In this document: in pieces, positions 1-7,607 of the stretch | Layout: each line of letters begins with the position of its first letter | Position numbering within the stretch: the stretch's first letter is position 1 | Source of the DNA: an uncultured Pelagibacteraceae bacterium | GTDB taxonomy: Bacteria; Pseudomonadota; Alphaproteobacteria; Pelagibacterales; Pelagibacteraceae | Direction of reading: 5' to 3' | Assembly: GCA_902560225.1 (NCBI GenBank) | Contig: CACEKT010000004.1 | Span: 1 to 53,787, forward strand | Length of the DNA: 53,787 nt | Position numbers and translations under genes: made by a program | Notes under the pieces: generated by a model | What the model was told of the DNA's origin: nothing | The model's input: the letters and a program-made list of their open reading frames with translations, nothing else | Database searches by the model: none

Positions 1-235
1 CAAGTTTTGCAATAATCGGTACTGGTAACTCAGATACTTCTTTGCCATTAAACTTAATTGAACCATTATCTATTGGATAAGTTCCAACAATAGAATTAAA
101 TAAAGTAGTTTTGCCTGATCCATTGGGTCCAATTAAGCCAACAATTTTTCCTTTTTCAACATTCATTGAAATATCAACATTTGCTTTTACCCCGCCAAAT
201 GATTTGCTCACATTGCTTACTTCTAAAATACTCAT
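1..235 (-). CDS. livG: ABC transporter ATP-binding protein, LivG type (partial)
   Basis: N-terminal 78 residues of a branched-chain amino-acid-type ABC ATPase; the rest lies beyond the left edge. The translated start MSILEVSNVSKSFGG is typical of the family, and a Walker A motif GPNGSGKTT lies at about residues 36-44. Its ATG overlaps the stop of the livM-like gene in an ATGA (232-235), so translation is probably coupled. By family knowledge it would hydrolyse ATP on the cytoplasmic face to drive uptake through the two permeases encoded just upstream in the transcript. LivF is presumably next, outside the window. The family is sure; the substrate is inferred. Confidence 0.9.
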   Translation of the reverse strand, partial: MSILEVSNVSKSFGGVKANVDISMNVEKGKIVGLIGPNGSGKTTLFNSIVGTYPIDNGSIKFNGKEVSELPVPIIAKL

Positions 236-1281
236 TTCAATTCAACCTGTGCTTTTCGATCTTTTTCATCTATTGTTTCACCAAATCTTTCTGGAAATTT
301 TTCTCTCAACCATCCCATTATTCCTTCAGGGAAATAAATTACTATTACTACAATAAGAACTCCTAGCGCAACGTATTGCCATCCTAAAAAAAATGTCCAA
401 AAACCTTCTTTAAAAATATGAAAAACCGTTGCTCCAATGACAGGTCCCCACAAAGTTCCTTTACCTCCTAAGATAGCCATCAATACCATGAACACTCCCA
501 TTTCTCTTCCATCAAAAGCCACATCAGTGGAGTCTATGTATCCGACTAAACCACCCATAATTCCACCAGCTAATCCACAAAAGAAAGCTGATATCATCCA
601 ACCAATGATTTTATATTTCATAGTTTGAATTCCCATTGCTTCAGCTTTGTCTTCATTATCTCTAATTGCATTTAGAATTAATTTAAATCTAGTAGAATAA
701 ATTGCTCTAACAGCAATGAATGTTAATACGAGAACTCCAAAACTTAAAAAGTAGAAAAATTCTCCTCTTGATTCTAAACCACCAACGTCAGGAAATGGTG
801 GTGTGGTAAAACCTTGTCCTGCTCCAATAATTTCTATACCTCCAGATATCTCTCCAGCCGCAACTCCCAAACCTAATGTACAAATCGCAAAATAATGCCC
901 CCTTAATCCTAAAATTGCATAACCGATCAATCCTGCAACTATAGTTGGTATCACTGCAGCTACCACAAGTCCAACTGCCATACCTTGAAAAAACTGAGCT
1001 GGAGTATGTACAAAAGTTTTTTCTCCGCCACTCTCTGTCCATTCTGCTAAAGGGAAGAACATTCCTACTTGAACCGAGGCACATAAATACATCCCCAAAC
1101 CATAAAACAATATATTTCCAAAGGTGTTATAGCCCATCTCCCCACCTTGAATATTCCAAGTTAAAGCTAGTACAATTAAAATGCAAAGTATTGATAATTG
1201 AACTTTAAATGCTGGAAAAATAAATGGTGCTGTTATTCCAAAAAACAATATTGCAGCATATAAAATTAAATTTTTGTTCAT
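232..1281 (-). CDS. livM: Branched-chain amino-acid ABC transporter permease, LivM type
   Basis: A 349-residue polytopic inner-membrane protein of the LivM family. Many hydrophobic helices flank the family-typical stretch around residues 120-140 (GLRGHYFAICTLGLG) and the cytoplasmic loop RDNEDKAEAMGI that contacts the ATPase. It starts at ATG directly after the livH stop, with no gap, and ends in a 4-bp overlap with livG, so the three genes are one operon. It forms the pore with LivH for amino acids or related amides delivered by the periplasmic binding protein. Substrate specificity cannot be read from the sequence. Confidence 0.93.
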   Translation of the reverse strand: MNKNLILYAAILFFGITAPFIFPAFKVQLSILCILIVLALTWNIQGGEMGYNTFGNILFYGLGMYLCASVQVGMFFPLAEWTESGGEKTFVHTPAQFFQGMAVGLVVAAVIPTIVAGLIGYAILGLRGHYFAICTLGLGVAAGEISGGIEIIGAGQGFTTPPFPDVGGLESRGEFFYFLSFGVLVLTFIAVRAIYSTRFKLILNAIRDNEDKAEAMGIQTMKYKIIGWMISAFFCGLAGGIMGGLVGYIDSTDVAFDGREMGVFMVLMAILGGKGTLWGPVIGATVFHIFKEGFWTFFLGWQYVALGVLIVVIVIYFPEGIMGWLREKFPERFGETIDEKDRKAQVELK

Positions 1282-2175
1282 CTATTTTAAATATTCTCTT
1301 TTTCTTGATAGTTTAAATCTTCTGTAAACTAAAATTAAAACTAATAATAAAAATACAGCTCCAATTCTAAATTCTGTTCCTAAAATATAATCAGCAAATT
1401 CCTCAAAAACTCCTAGTCCCATTCCAGATAATGCTACTCCAGGCAAATTTCCTAATCCTGCTACAATAACGATCATAAAAGACCTAATTGTATAAGGTAA
1501 TCCCATGTAAGGATGAATTGTAAACGTTATAGATATTAATGCACCTGCTACACCACAAAGAGCTGCGTTAATACCAAATGTAGCTGCATAAACTTTCTCT
1601 GTATCTACACCTAAAATCTTTGCTGCTCTTGCATTCTGTGCGGTTGCTCTAATTGCACGACCTAGCTTTGATTTTTTCATATAAATTACTAAACAAATTG
1701 CGAATAAAATACTTATGAATGCAGAAAATATTTTTGAGTTTGGTAAAACTACTGCACTATCAAATAAAAAAGTTGTTCCATAACCTGAATTAGCTAAAAC
1801 AACATCTGCACCAAATGCAAAATTCATTAGTTGCATAAAAAGAATACTTATTCCAAATGTTGCAAGAATTGAGATGAATAAATCTCTATCAACTACTTTA
1901 TTGATCACTAATTTATAAAGTCCAACTCCTACAAAATACATTATGATTGGTGCAACGATTACACCCCAAGCGGGATGAATTCCATATAAATACATAAAAT
2001 ATGCAATATATCCACCAAGAATAACTAAATCACCTTGAGCAATATTTATGATATTCATTACTCCCCATTGCAGAGCCATTCCGTAGGCAATCAATGCAAA
2101 CAAAATACCTAATAATATTCCGTCCAAACAAGCTTGGACGCTTATCATTGGATATTGAAAAACCATGAAGTCCAT
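1282..2175 (-). CDS. livH: Branched-chain amino-acid ABC transporter permease, LivH type
   Basis: A 297-residue membrane permease with the LivH N-terminal signature (QWGVMNIINIAQGDLVILGG, near residues 36-56) and the conserved cytoplasmic segment RATAQNARAAKILGVDTEKV, which contacts the ATPase. It is the partner of LivM, which begins immediately after its TAG stop. Transcription comes from the binding-protein gene 85 bp upstream, across a hairpin that probably lowers permease expression relative to the binding protein. The family assignment is strong. Confidence 0.93.
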   Translation of the reverse strand: MDFMVFQYPMISVQACLDGILLGILFALIAYGMALQWGVMNIINIAQGDLVILGGYIAYFMYLYGIHPAWGVIVAPIIMYFVGVGLYKLVINKVVDRDLFISILATFGISILFMQLMNFAFGADVVLANSGYGTTFLFDSAVVLPNSKIFSAFISILFAICLVIYMKKSKLGRAIRATAQNARAAKILGVDTEKVYAATFGINAALCGVAGALISITFTIHPYMGLPYTIRSFMIVIVAGLGNLPGVALSGMGLGVFEEFADYILGTEFRIGAVFLLLVLILVYRRFKLSRKREYLK

Positions 2176-2218
2176 ATATTATTGAAACTTTCTATATAAT
2201 TTTGAAACTTTTTATATA

Positions 2219-2248
2219 AAAATGCCCCCTATTACTAGGGAGCATTTT
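2219..2248 (-). terminator. Hairpin between binding-protein gene and permease genes
   Basis: Nearly perfect inverted repeat with 13-bp arms (AAAATGCCCCCTA / TAGGGAGCATTTT, one G-T pair) and a 4-nt loop. On the minus strand it is followed by a short T run. It lies in the 85-bp gap between the binding-protein stop and livH, where ABC operons often carry a leaky terminator or mRNA-stabilising hairpin that raises binding-protein levels. The structure is seen; the function is inferred. Confidence 0.75.
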
Positions 2249-2260
2249 ACATATTTGATA

Positions 2261-3499
2261 TTATCTTTCAGACCACTTAGGAACTGGATGTATTAACTCA
2301 GCTGAAGCCCACTTAAGTGGAGCCACAACTTTGTTTTCACATTTACCAGCACCATCACACATCACTTGGAAAAGTACCATCGGTTTGTCAACGTTCTGAC
2401 CTCCCGGTGCAAACTTAATATTTCCATAAAATGTTTGCATGTTAGTTGCTGCTAGAGCATCTCTTACTTTCTTTTGATCAAAAGAATTAGCTCTTTCAAA
2501 AGCATCTTTAAAAACTAATAATGCTGCTGAAGACTCAGCTGCTTGGTATGGCGGATCATATCCAAACTCATTTGTAAAGTCTGCCGCATAAGTCATTCCA
2601 TCTTTAAAGAAATCATCTTTATATGTTAATGTTTTATGCCATTGAGAAGCACAAAGAGCATACTGTGAATTTTTACCATGTTGTTTTGATAATTTCGCAG
2701 CATCACAGTGTGTCATTGCCAACATTGGAACATCTACTTTCATTTCAGCAATTTGTCTAATAGCTGTTAAAGCTCCTTTTGTATGACCCGATACAACTAA
2801 AACATCTGGCTTCATTTGTTTAACTTTAACTAATGTAGCAGCCATATCATTAAGTTCTTTTGGTAGTTTATCATCGATTATGATTTCAGATCCAGTTTCC
2901 TTAGCTGCATCTAAAATACCTAATCTAACGTCTTGTGAAAAAGCATCTTGTTCAAATGCTTGGGCAATTCTTACACCCTTACCACCATTTAACTCAACTG
3001 CTGTTCTAATTGCAACATCTAGATATAAATTAGCTGGAGCTAAAACTGCAAATAGATATTTGTAACCTTTAGTAAACAAAGATCTAGAAGCACCATTAGC
3101 CTCAACCATTGGCACACCGTATTTTTCAGTTACTGGTGCAATTGCTTTGGTTAATCCTGAGCTATATGGGCCTAGCATAAACTGAACACCATCTTGTGAG
3201 ATTAATCTTTCTGCAAGCTGTGCTGCTCTTTTTGGGTTCGACTCATCATCATAATAAATGATTTCAAACTTATAAGTTTTTCCACCAACTTTAACTCCAC
3301 CCATGCTATTAATTCTATCAACAGCCATGTTGTAACCATTTTGAGTATGAACACCATTTGAAGAGTATTTACCAGTTAGTGAAATAGCAGATCCTAAAAT
3401 TATCTTATCACCCACAACTTTTGCAAAAGATGTAACTGATGAAGATAATAAAATTGCTAATGCAGAAACAAAACTTAATATTATTTTTGTTATTTTCAT
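2261..3499 (-). CDS. livK: Periplasmic amino-acid binding protein, LivK/Peripla_BP_6 type
   Basis: A 412-residue type I periplasmic binding protein. A signal peptide covers about residues 1-26 (hydrophobic core, then SSVTSFA before KVVGDK). The mature part opens with the family-typical IILGSAISLTGKYSSNG and continues with the NSMGGVKVGGK and YYDDESNPKRAAQLAERLI motifs of the first lobe. It should capture branched-chain amino acids or related small amides and deliver them to LivHM. An AGGAAA ribosome-binding site lies just before the ATG. It is the first gene of the operon, with tandem repeats in its promoter region. The exact ligand is unknown. Confidence 0.92.
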   Translation of the reverse strand: MKITKIILSFVSALAILLSSSVTSFAKVVGDKIILGSAISLTGKYSSNGVHTQNGYNMAVDRINSMGGVKVGGKTYKFEIIYYDDESNPKRAAQLAERLISQDGVQFMLGPYSSGLTKAIAPVTEKYGVPMVEANGASRSLFTKGYKYLFAVLAPANLYLDVAIRTAVELNGGKGVRIAQAFEQDAFSQDVRLGILDAAKETGSEIIIDDKLPKELNDMAATLVKVKQMKPDVLVVSGHTKGALTAIRQIAEMKVDVPMLAMTHCDAAKLSKQHGKNSQYALCASQWHKTLTYKDDFFKDGMTYAADFTNEFGYDPPYQAAESSAALLVFKDAFERANSFDQKKVRDALAATNMQTFYGNIKFAPGGQNVDKPMVLFQVMCDGAGKCENKVVAPLKWASAELIHPVPKWSER

Positions 3500-3561
3500 T
3501 TTATTTCCTATTGTTATTAATTAATTAATGATCAATTAAATAAAGAAATTACTTACTTTGC

Positions 3562-3579
3562 AAGTGGCATTAAGTGGCA
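3562..3579 (-). promoter_or_regulatory. Tandem 8-bp repeat upstream of livK, possible operator
   Basis: Two copies of TGCCACTT (minus strand) start exactly 10 bp apart, about one helical turn, 63-80 bp upstream of the livK start. A small palindrome GTAATGCTTAC follows at once. Phased direct repeats in this position suggest a regulator-binding site, but no regulator gene is nearby and the function is inferred only from spacing. Confidence 0.35.
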
Positions 3580-3589
3580 GTAATGCTTA

Positions 3590-4204
3590 CTAATATCGTT
3601 GAATAAATACAATTATAATTGCAATGATTATTAAAACACTCGCTGAAATTGTATTAATTACTCTCGGATTAGCTTTAATCCATACAATCAACTTCCTTGC
3701 TAAAATTGCATAAGCGATCAAAGATAAAAAATCTAAAACAACATATGTTGTAATCAAAACTAAGAATTGAACTACATAATTTGAATTGAAATCAATAAAC
3801 TGTGGAAATATTAAAGGAAAAAACATCCAAGCCTTTGGACTTGTGCCTGCAACTAAAAATCCATCTTTAAAAAAAGAAAAAAAACTTTTTGATAAAACAT
3901 TACTTGAATTAATATCTTTTGGTCTTGAGTTATAAATATCGTAAGCTAAATACAAAAGATAAATTACACCAATCCACTTAAATATATTTAAAAAATTTGA
4001 ATTATCAGAAAAAAAAGAGCCTATTACAAAAATTACTAAAGTTGCTTGAATAATATTTGCAGTAACGTCTCCTAAAGCTGTCCAAATACATTTTTGAACT
4101 CCATAATTCATGGAATAAGAAATAATTACAATTCTTGGAGTACCGGGTGTTATAAAAAGAAACAAAATTATTTGTAAAAAAAGTAAATAATTTAAGGGGA
4201 ACAT
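3590..4204 (-). CDS. LysE/RhtB family amino-acid exporter
   Basis: A 204-residue membrane protein with about six hydrophobic segments. It has the LysE/RhtB N-terminal pattern: a first helix leading into FITPGTPRIVIISYSMNYG, then a helix containing GDVTANI. It probably exports an amino acid or another small metabolite. I chose the ATG at 4204 (MFPLNYLL), which gives the usual family length. An upstream in-frame TTG at 4225 exists but would lie inside a 9-bp inverted repeat in the leader. The gene is monocistronic and its end lies next to the livK promoter region. The substrate is unknown. Confidence 0.85.
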   Translation of the reverse strand: MFPLNYLLFLQIILFLFITPGTPRIVIISYSMNYGVQKCIWTALGDVTANIIQATLVIFVIGSFFSDNSNFLNIFKWIGVIYLLYLAYDIYNSRPKDINSSNVLSKSFFSFFKDGFLVAGTSPKAWMFFPLIFPQFIDFNSNYVVQFLVLITTYVVLDFLSLIAYAILARKLIVWIKANPRVINTISASVLIIIAIIIVFIQRY

Positions 4205-4215
4205 CTTAAAGGTTG

Positions 4216-4262
4216 GATAGTCCAAAAAAACCGGGAGCTAAAGATGGCTAAAATGGACTATC
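4216..4262 (-). promoter_or_regulatory. Long-range hairpin in the leader of the LysE-type exporter
   Basis: Perfect 9-bp inverted repeat GATAGTCCA / TGGACTATC with a 29-nt loop, ending 12 bases before the chosen start codon. The loop (minus strand) contains AGCCATCTTTAGCTCCCGG followed by a T run. A hairpin this close to the start could expose or hide the ribosome-binding region, as a small cis-regulatory RNA would. It could also be a dyad operator. The structure is seen; the role is speculative. Confidence 0.45.
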
Positions 4263-4327
4263 TTCAAACATATATATCATAGTCATAAAAAAATGCATTA
4301 ATCATTTTTTTTAAATATAAAGGATTT

Positions 4328-4624
4328 ATGAAAAAAAAAGGTCACACCCCAATCACTAAAGTCAAGAAACCTGAGCCTAACGTAAATGACCCGGACTGGG
4401 TTATTTGGGCAGCTTGGGCAGACAGAATAACTTTTGAGGAAATAGAAAAAAAAACTGGTAAAACTGAATCTGAAGTTATCAAAATTATGCGAAGATCTTT
4501 GAAACCTTCTTCTTTTAGATTATGGAGAAAAAGAGTTAATCAAAAAAGTATTAAACATAGAAAAAAATTTGAATATTCTCGTAAAGAAATAGCTAGTAAA
4601 ATTAAAAAGAATGATTATTTATAA
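4328..4624 (+). CDS. DUF2805 / TIGR03643 family small protein
   Basis: A 98-residue basic protein with the family hallmark DPDWVIWAAWADRITFEEIE followed by a helix-turn-helix-like segment (EKKTGKTESEVIKIMRRSLKPSSFRLWRKRV). This matches the conserved DUF2805 family of unknown function found widely in marine bacteria. An AAAGGATTT ribosome-binding site precedes the ATG. The glutaredoxin gene begins 3 bp after its stop, so the two are probably co-transcribed. The basic C-terminus would be compatible with nucleic-acid binding, but the function is not known. Confidence 0.85.
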   Translation: MKKKGHTPITKVKKPEPNVNDPDWVIWAAWADRITFEEIEKKTGKTESEVIKIMRRSLKPSSFRLWRKRVNQKSIKHRKKFEYSRKEIASKIKKNDYL

Positions 4625-4627
4625 GAT

Positions 4628-4882
4628 ATGAAATCAATAACTATTTATACAGGACCACGTTGCAATTATTGTGATGCTGCGAAAAGATTATTAACCAGAA
4701 ATAATGCAACATATAAAGAAATAGATATTTCAATAGTTGAAGGAGCAATGGATGAGATGATTAAAAAATCAAATGGTAAAAGAACTATTCCACAAATATT
4801 TTTTGATGATCAACACATTGGTGGCTATGATGAAGCAAGAGCTCTTGAAAAAGAAAACAAACTCCAAGATTTATTAAAATAA
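4628..4882 (+). CDS. grxC: Glutaredoxin 3
   Basis: An 84-residue glutaredoxin with the full thioredoxin fold length. The dithiol active site CNYC occupies residues 12-15, the cis-proline segment is RTIPQIFFDD, and the GSH-binding loop is HIGGYDEARAL. It reduces protein disulfides and mixed glutathione disulfides in the cytoplasm. It is co-directional with the DUF2805 gene and converges on the HTH gene, whose stop is 1 bp away. Confidence 0.95.
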   Translation: MKSITIYTGPRCNYCDAAKRLLTRNNATYKEIDISIVEGAMDEMIKKSNGKRTIPQIFFDDQHIGGYDEARALEKENKLQDLLK

Positions 4883-4883
4883 C

Positions 4884-5381
4884 TTATTCTAAATCTTTTT
4901 CTTTTATCTCGATTACCTGATCTAAAGCCTTATGTTTTTTAAGTGCTTTTAAAAAGCCAGACAATTGTATAATTTCTTTTTTTGCAAAAGGTTTAATTAC
5001 ATCTGCCATATTAATACCTGGCACTACTCCAAATGATGTTGAATGATTTAAAATCTTTCGTTCAACAAGTTTTAAAAGTTTACGTCTAACAGATTCTTTT
5101 GGAATTTTTAAAGTCTCTGATATTGCAAATATAGAAAGTTTTTTTTTGTTTTTAATTGTGTTTTCTGACTCAGTTCTAATTATTTTCCAATGTTCATCCC
5201 AATCAACATTTTTATTTTTTAACAAATTTTTATAAAGAATATGAGTTCCAACCACACTACAAATCATAAATGACAAGTAATCCATTTTAAGTAATTTTTG
5301 GGACAAGGTAAACTGGCTTATTCTAAAATTAATTAAATGATATATAGCCTCGTTATGGGCAGATAAAATTTTTTTTTTCAT
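4884..5381 (-). CDS. Predicted winged-helix DNA-binding protein, function unknown
   Basis: A 165-residue protein I cannot assign to a named family. Residues about 80-115 (SIFAISETLKIPKESVRRKL then LKLVERKIL) look like a MarR/GntR-type winged helix-turn-helix, preceded by a largely helical N-terminal half. Its ATG overlaps the msrB stop by one base (TAATG), so it is the last gene of the dadA-like/eamA/hydroxyacid-dehydrogenase/msrB operon and might regulate it. Regulation is inferred from position only. Confidence 0.6.
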   Translation of the reverse strand: MKKKILSAHNEAIYHLINFRISQFTLSQKLLKMDYLSFMICSVVGTHILYKNLLKNKNVDWDEHWKIIRTESENTIKNKKKLSIFAISETLKIPKESVRRKLLKLVERKILNHSTSFGVVPGINMADVIKPFAKKEIIQLSGFLKALKKHKALDQVIEIKEKDLE

Positions 5382-5758
5382 TATTTTTTTTTAGGTTTAA
5401 AATCTAAGCATATACCATTATTGCAATATCTTTTACCACTAGGATTTGGCCCATCATCAAATATATGACCATGATGAGCTCCACATTTTTTGCAGTGATA
5501 TTCAGTTCTTGCATAACCTATTAAATAATCCGTTTTTGTTTCAAAAACATCTGGAAGAGATTCATAAAATGACGGCCAACCTGATCCACTTTCATATTTT
5601 GATTTTGAATCAAATAATTTTTCACCACAATTTGCGCAATGAAAACTTCCTTCTCTCTTTTCATGATTCAGCTCACTTGTACCAGGAGGCTCTGTTTGTT
5701 CTTTAAATAAAACTAATTTTTGTTGCTCAGTAAGATTAGGATTAATTTCTTTTGTCAT
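5381..5758 (-). CDS. msrB: Peptide-methionine (R)-S-oxide reductase
   Basis: A 125-residue MsrB. Two zinc CxxC pairs are visible (C41/C44 in CANC and C89/C92 in CKKC). The substrate-binding GSGWPSF lies at 58-64 and HHGHIFDDGP at 95-104. The catalytic Cys is C112 in RYCNNG, an ordinary cysteine rather than selenocysteine. It repairs oxidised methionine in proteins. It follows the hydroxyacid dehydrogenase by 3 bp in one operon. Confidence 0.96.
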   Translation of the reverse strand: MTKEINPNLTEQQKLVLFKEQTEPPGTSELNHEKREGSFHCANCGEKLFDSKSKYESGSGWPSFYESLPDVFETKTDYLIGYARTEYHCKKCGAHHGHIFDDGPNPSGKRYCNNGICLDFKPKKK

Positions 5759-5761
5759 AAA

Positions 5762-6712
5762 CTATTCTAAAAGTCTTATTGGCTTATTATCTACACAAGC
5801 TTCAAGATTTTCAATCATTTGATTATAAAAAATAGCATAATTTTCAGCTGTTACATAACCGATATGTGGAGTTAATAATGCATTTGGTAAAAATCTGAGC
5901 TTATTATTTTCAGGTAAAGGTTCTTTTCCAAAAACATCAAGACCCGCGCCAGCAATAACATTTGTTGATAGTGCAATTATTAAATCGTCTTCATTGATTA
6001 TTGGGCCTCTCGAAGTGTTAATTAAAAAAGATGTTTTTTTCATTTTATCTAATTCTTTTAAAGTAATACAATCTTTATATCTTTCACCTCCTTGAACATG
6101 AATTGACAAAAAATCAGAATTTTTTATTAAATCTTCCTTACTACAAGGAAGAACTTCGAGCTTTTTACAATTATCTAAATTTAAATTTTCACTCCATGCC
6201 ATAACCTCCATTCCAAATGCTTTTCCAATTTTTGCAACTTGGGAACCTACTCTACCTAAACCAATCAATCCTAAAATTTTACCTTTTAATTCCACTCCAA
6301 TAGTTGTTTGCCAATAACCTTGATACATATTATCAAATTCCTCTTTAAAATTTCTAGCCAAACCTAATATTAAAGCCCAAGTCAACTCAGGTGTTGGATT
6401 GGTATTAATTTCTGTTCCACAAACAATTATTTTTCTTTTTTTTGCAGCATCTAGATCAATAGATTTATTCCTCATTCCACTTGTAATTATGAATTTTAAA
6501 TCATTAAGATTATCTATCAAATTTTTTGATATTGGAGTTCTCTCTCTCATAATTAATAATGCTTCAAATTCTGATAACTGCTCAATTGCATCAGCATCAT
6601 CTAAAAAGGGTTCGCTAAATATCTTAAACTCATATTTTCCAGATAGTTTTTTCAAATCTAACAATTGATGTGAAACATTTTGGTAATCATCTAATATAGC
6701 AACTTTAAGCAT
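5762..6712 (-). CDS. D-isomer-specific 2-hydroxyacid dehydrogenase family protein
   Basis: A 316-residue NAD-dependent dehydrogenase. The Rossmann motif GLIGLGRVGSQVAK lies near residues 148-161, the catalytic Arg region is NTSRGPIINEDDL, the Glu region is AGLDVFGKEPLP, and the catalytic His is in LTPHIGYVTAEN. It should interconvert a 2-keto acid and a D-2-hydroxy acid; the substrate is unknown. It overlaps the EamA transporter by 8 bp and lies downstream of an FAD-dependent amino-acid oxidoreductase. It may therefore act on the keto acid that enzyme would produce. That pathway link is inference. Confidence 0.9.
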   Translation of the reverse strand: MLKVAILDDYQNVSHQLLDLKKLSGKYEFKIFSEPFLDDADAIEQLSEFEALLIMRERTPISKNLIDNLNDLKFIITSGMRNKSIDLDAAKKRKIIVCGTEINTNPTPELTWALILGLARNFKEEFDNMYQGYWQTTIGVELKGKILGLIGLGRVGSQVAKIGKAFGMEVMAWSENLNLDNCKKLEVLPCSKEDLIKNSDFLSIHVQGGERYKDCITLKELDKMKKTSFLINTSRGPIINEDDLIIALSTNVIAGAGLDVFGKEPLPENNKLRFLPNALLTPHIGYVTAENYAIFYNQMIENLEACVDNKPIRLLE

Positions 6713-7607
6713 TTTTACCTTTTTTGTTTGATAATAAAATTCCTGAAATTATAAAACATGCACCTAAAAAATGATAAAACATAAATTTTTCATTAAATAT
6801 AATTATTGCCATAATAGCACTTAATATTGGCATTAAATGTAAAAAAACCCCAGAACGATTTGCTCCAATCATTGATATACCCTTAATCCATAATAAAAAT
6901 GATGCTAAACCAGGTAACAAAACAACGTATGACAAAATTAAAATAAATGGTGCATTAAGATTTATTCTAAAACCAATCTGATATTCTATAAAATATATTG
7001 GAATTAGAAAAATTAGACCAAAAGAAATCACTACCTGTAGTAAACTTATTTGAGATATTTCATATTTTTGTCTTTTTAATAAAGTTGAATATAAAGCCCA
7101 AGAAAACATTGCTACAACCATAGTGAGATCACCTTTATTAAAGTTTAAATTTCTTAGAACCTGAAAATTAGCTTTTGTAATAATTACAATTACCCCGGTA
7201 AAAGAGAGTATTACTCCGATAATTTGAAACAAATTCGTTTTTTCAATTTTTAAAATAGAGGAAAAAAACATAATCATTACAGGAATTGTTGATATCATTA
7301 GTACTCCACTTATTACTTGAGTAAAATTTAATGAATAATAAACAATAGAATTAAATATCGTAATACTTGTTACTCCTAAAATTATAAAAAGTTTGTAATT
7401 TTTTATTATGTATTCTTTTTTTTTTATAATTTCAGGAAAAGTAAACGGCGCTAAAATTAACCATGCAAAAAGCCATCGATAAAAATTAAGCGAAAAAGGC
7501 GGAACCTCATATAAACTAGCAAATTTTCCAACTACAAAGTTACCTGCCCAAAATGTTACGGTTAACAATAAAAAAATATACGCAAGAAAATTAGATTGTT
7601 TTCTCAC
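6705..7607 (-). CDS. EamA/DMT family transporter
   Basis: A 300-residue membrane protein with ten hydrophobic segments arranged as two repeated EamA halves. The second half begins about residue 160 (GDLTMVVAMFSWALYSTLLKRQ), and a conserved WIKGISMIGANRSGVFLHLMP segment lies near the C-terminus. It is probably a drug/metabolite-type exporter or importer of a small organic compound. It starts directly at the stop of the upstream oxidoreductase gene and overlaps the dehydrogenase downstream, so it is likely part of the same catabolic unit. The substrate is unknown. Confidence 0.88.
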   Translation of the reverse strand: MRKQSNFLAYIFLLLTVTFWAGNFVVGKFASLYEVPPFSLNFYRWLFAWLILAPFTFPEIIKKKEYIIKNYKLFIILGVTSITIFNSIVYYSLNFTQVISGVLMISTIPVMIMFFSSILKIEKTNLFQIIGVILSFTGVIVIITKANFQVLRNLNFNKGDLTMVVAMFSWALYSTLLKRQKYEISQISLLQVVISFGLIFLIPIYFIEYQIGFRINLNAPFILILSYVVLLPGLASFLLWIKGISMIGANRSGVFLHLMPILSAIMAIIIFNEKFMFYHFLGACFIISGILLSNKKGKNA

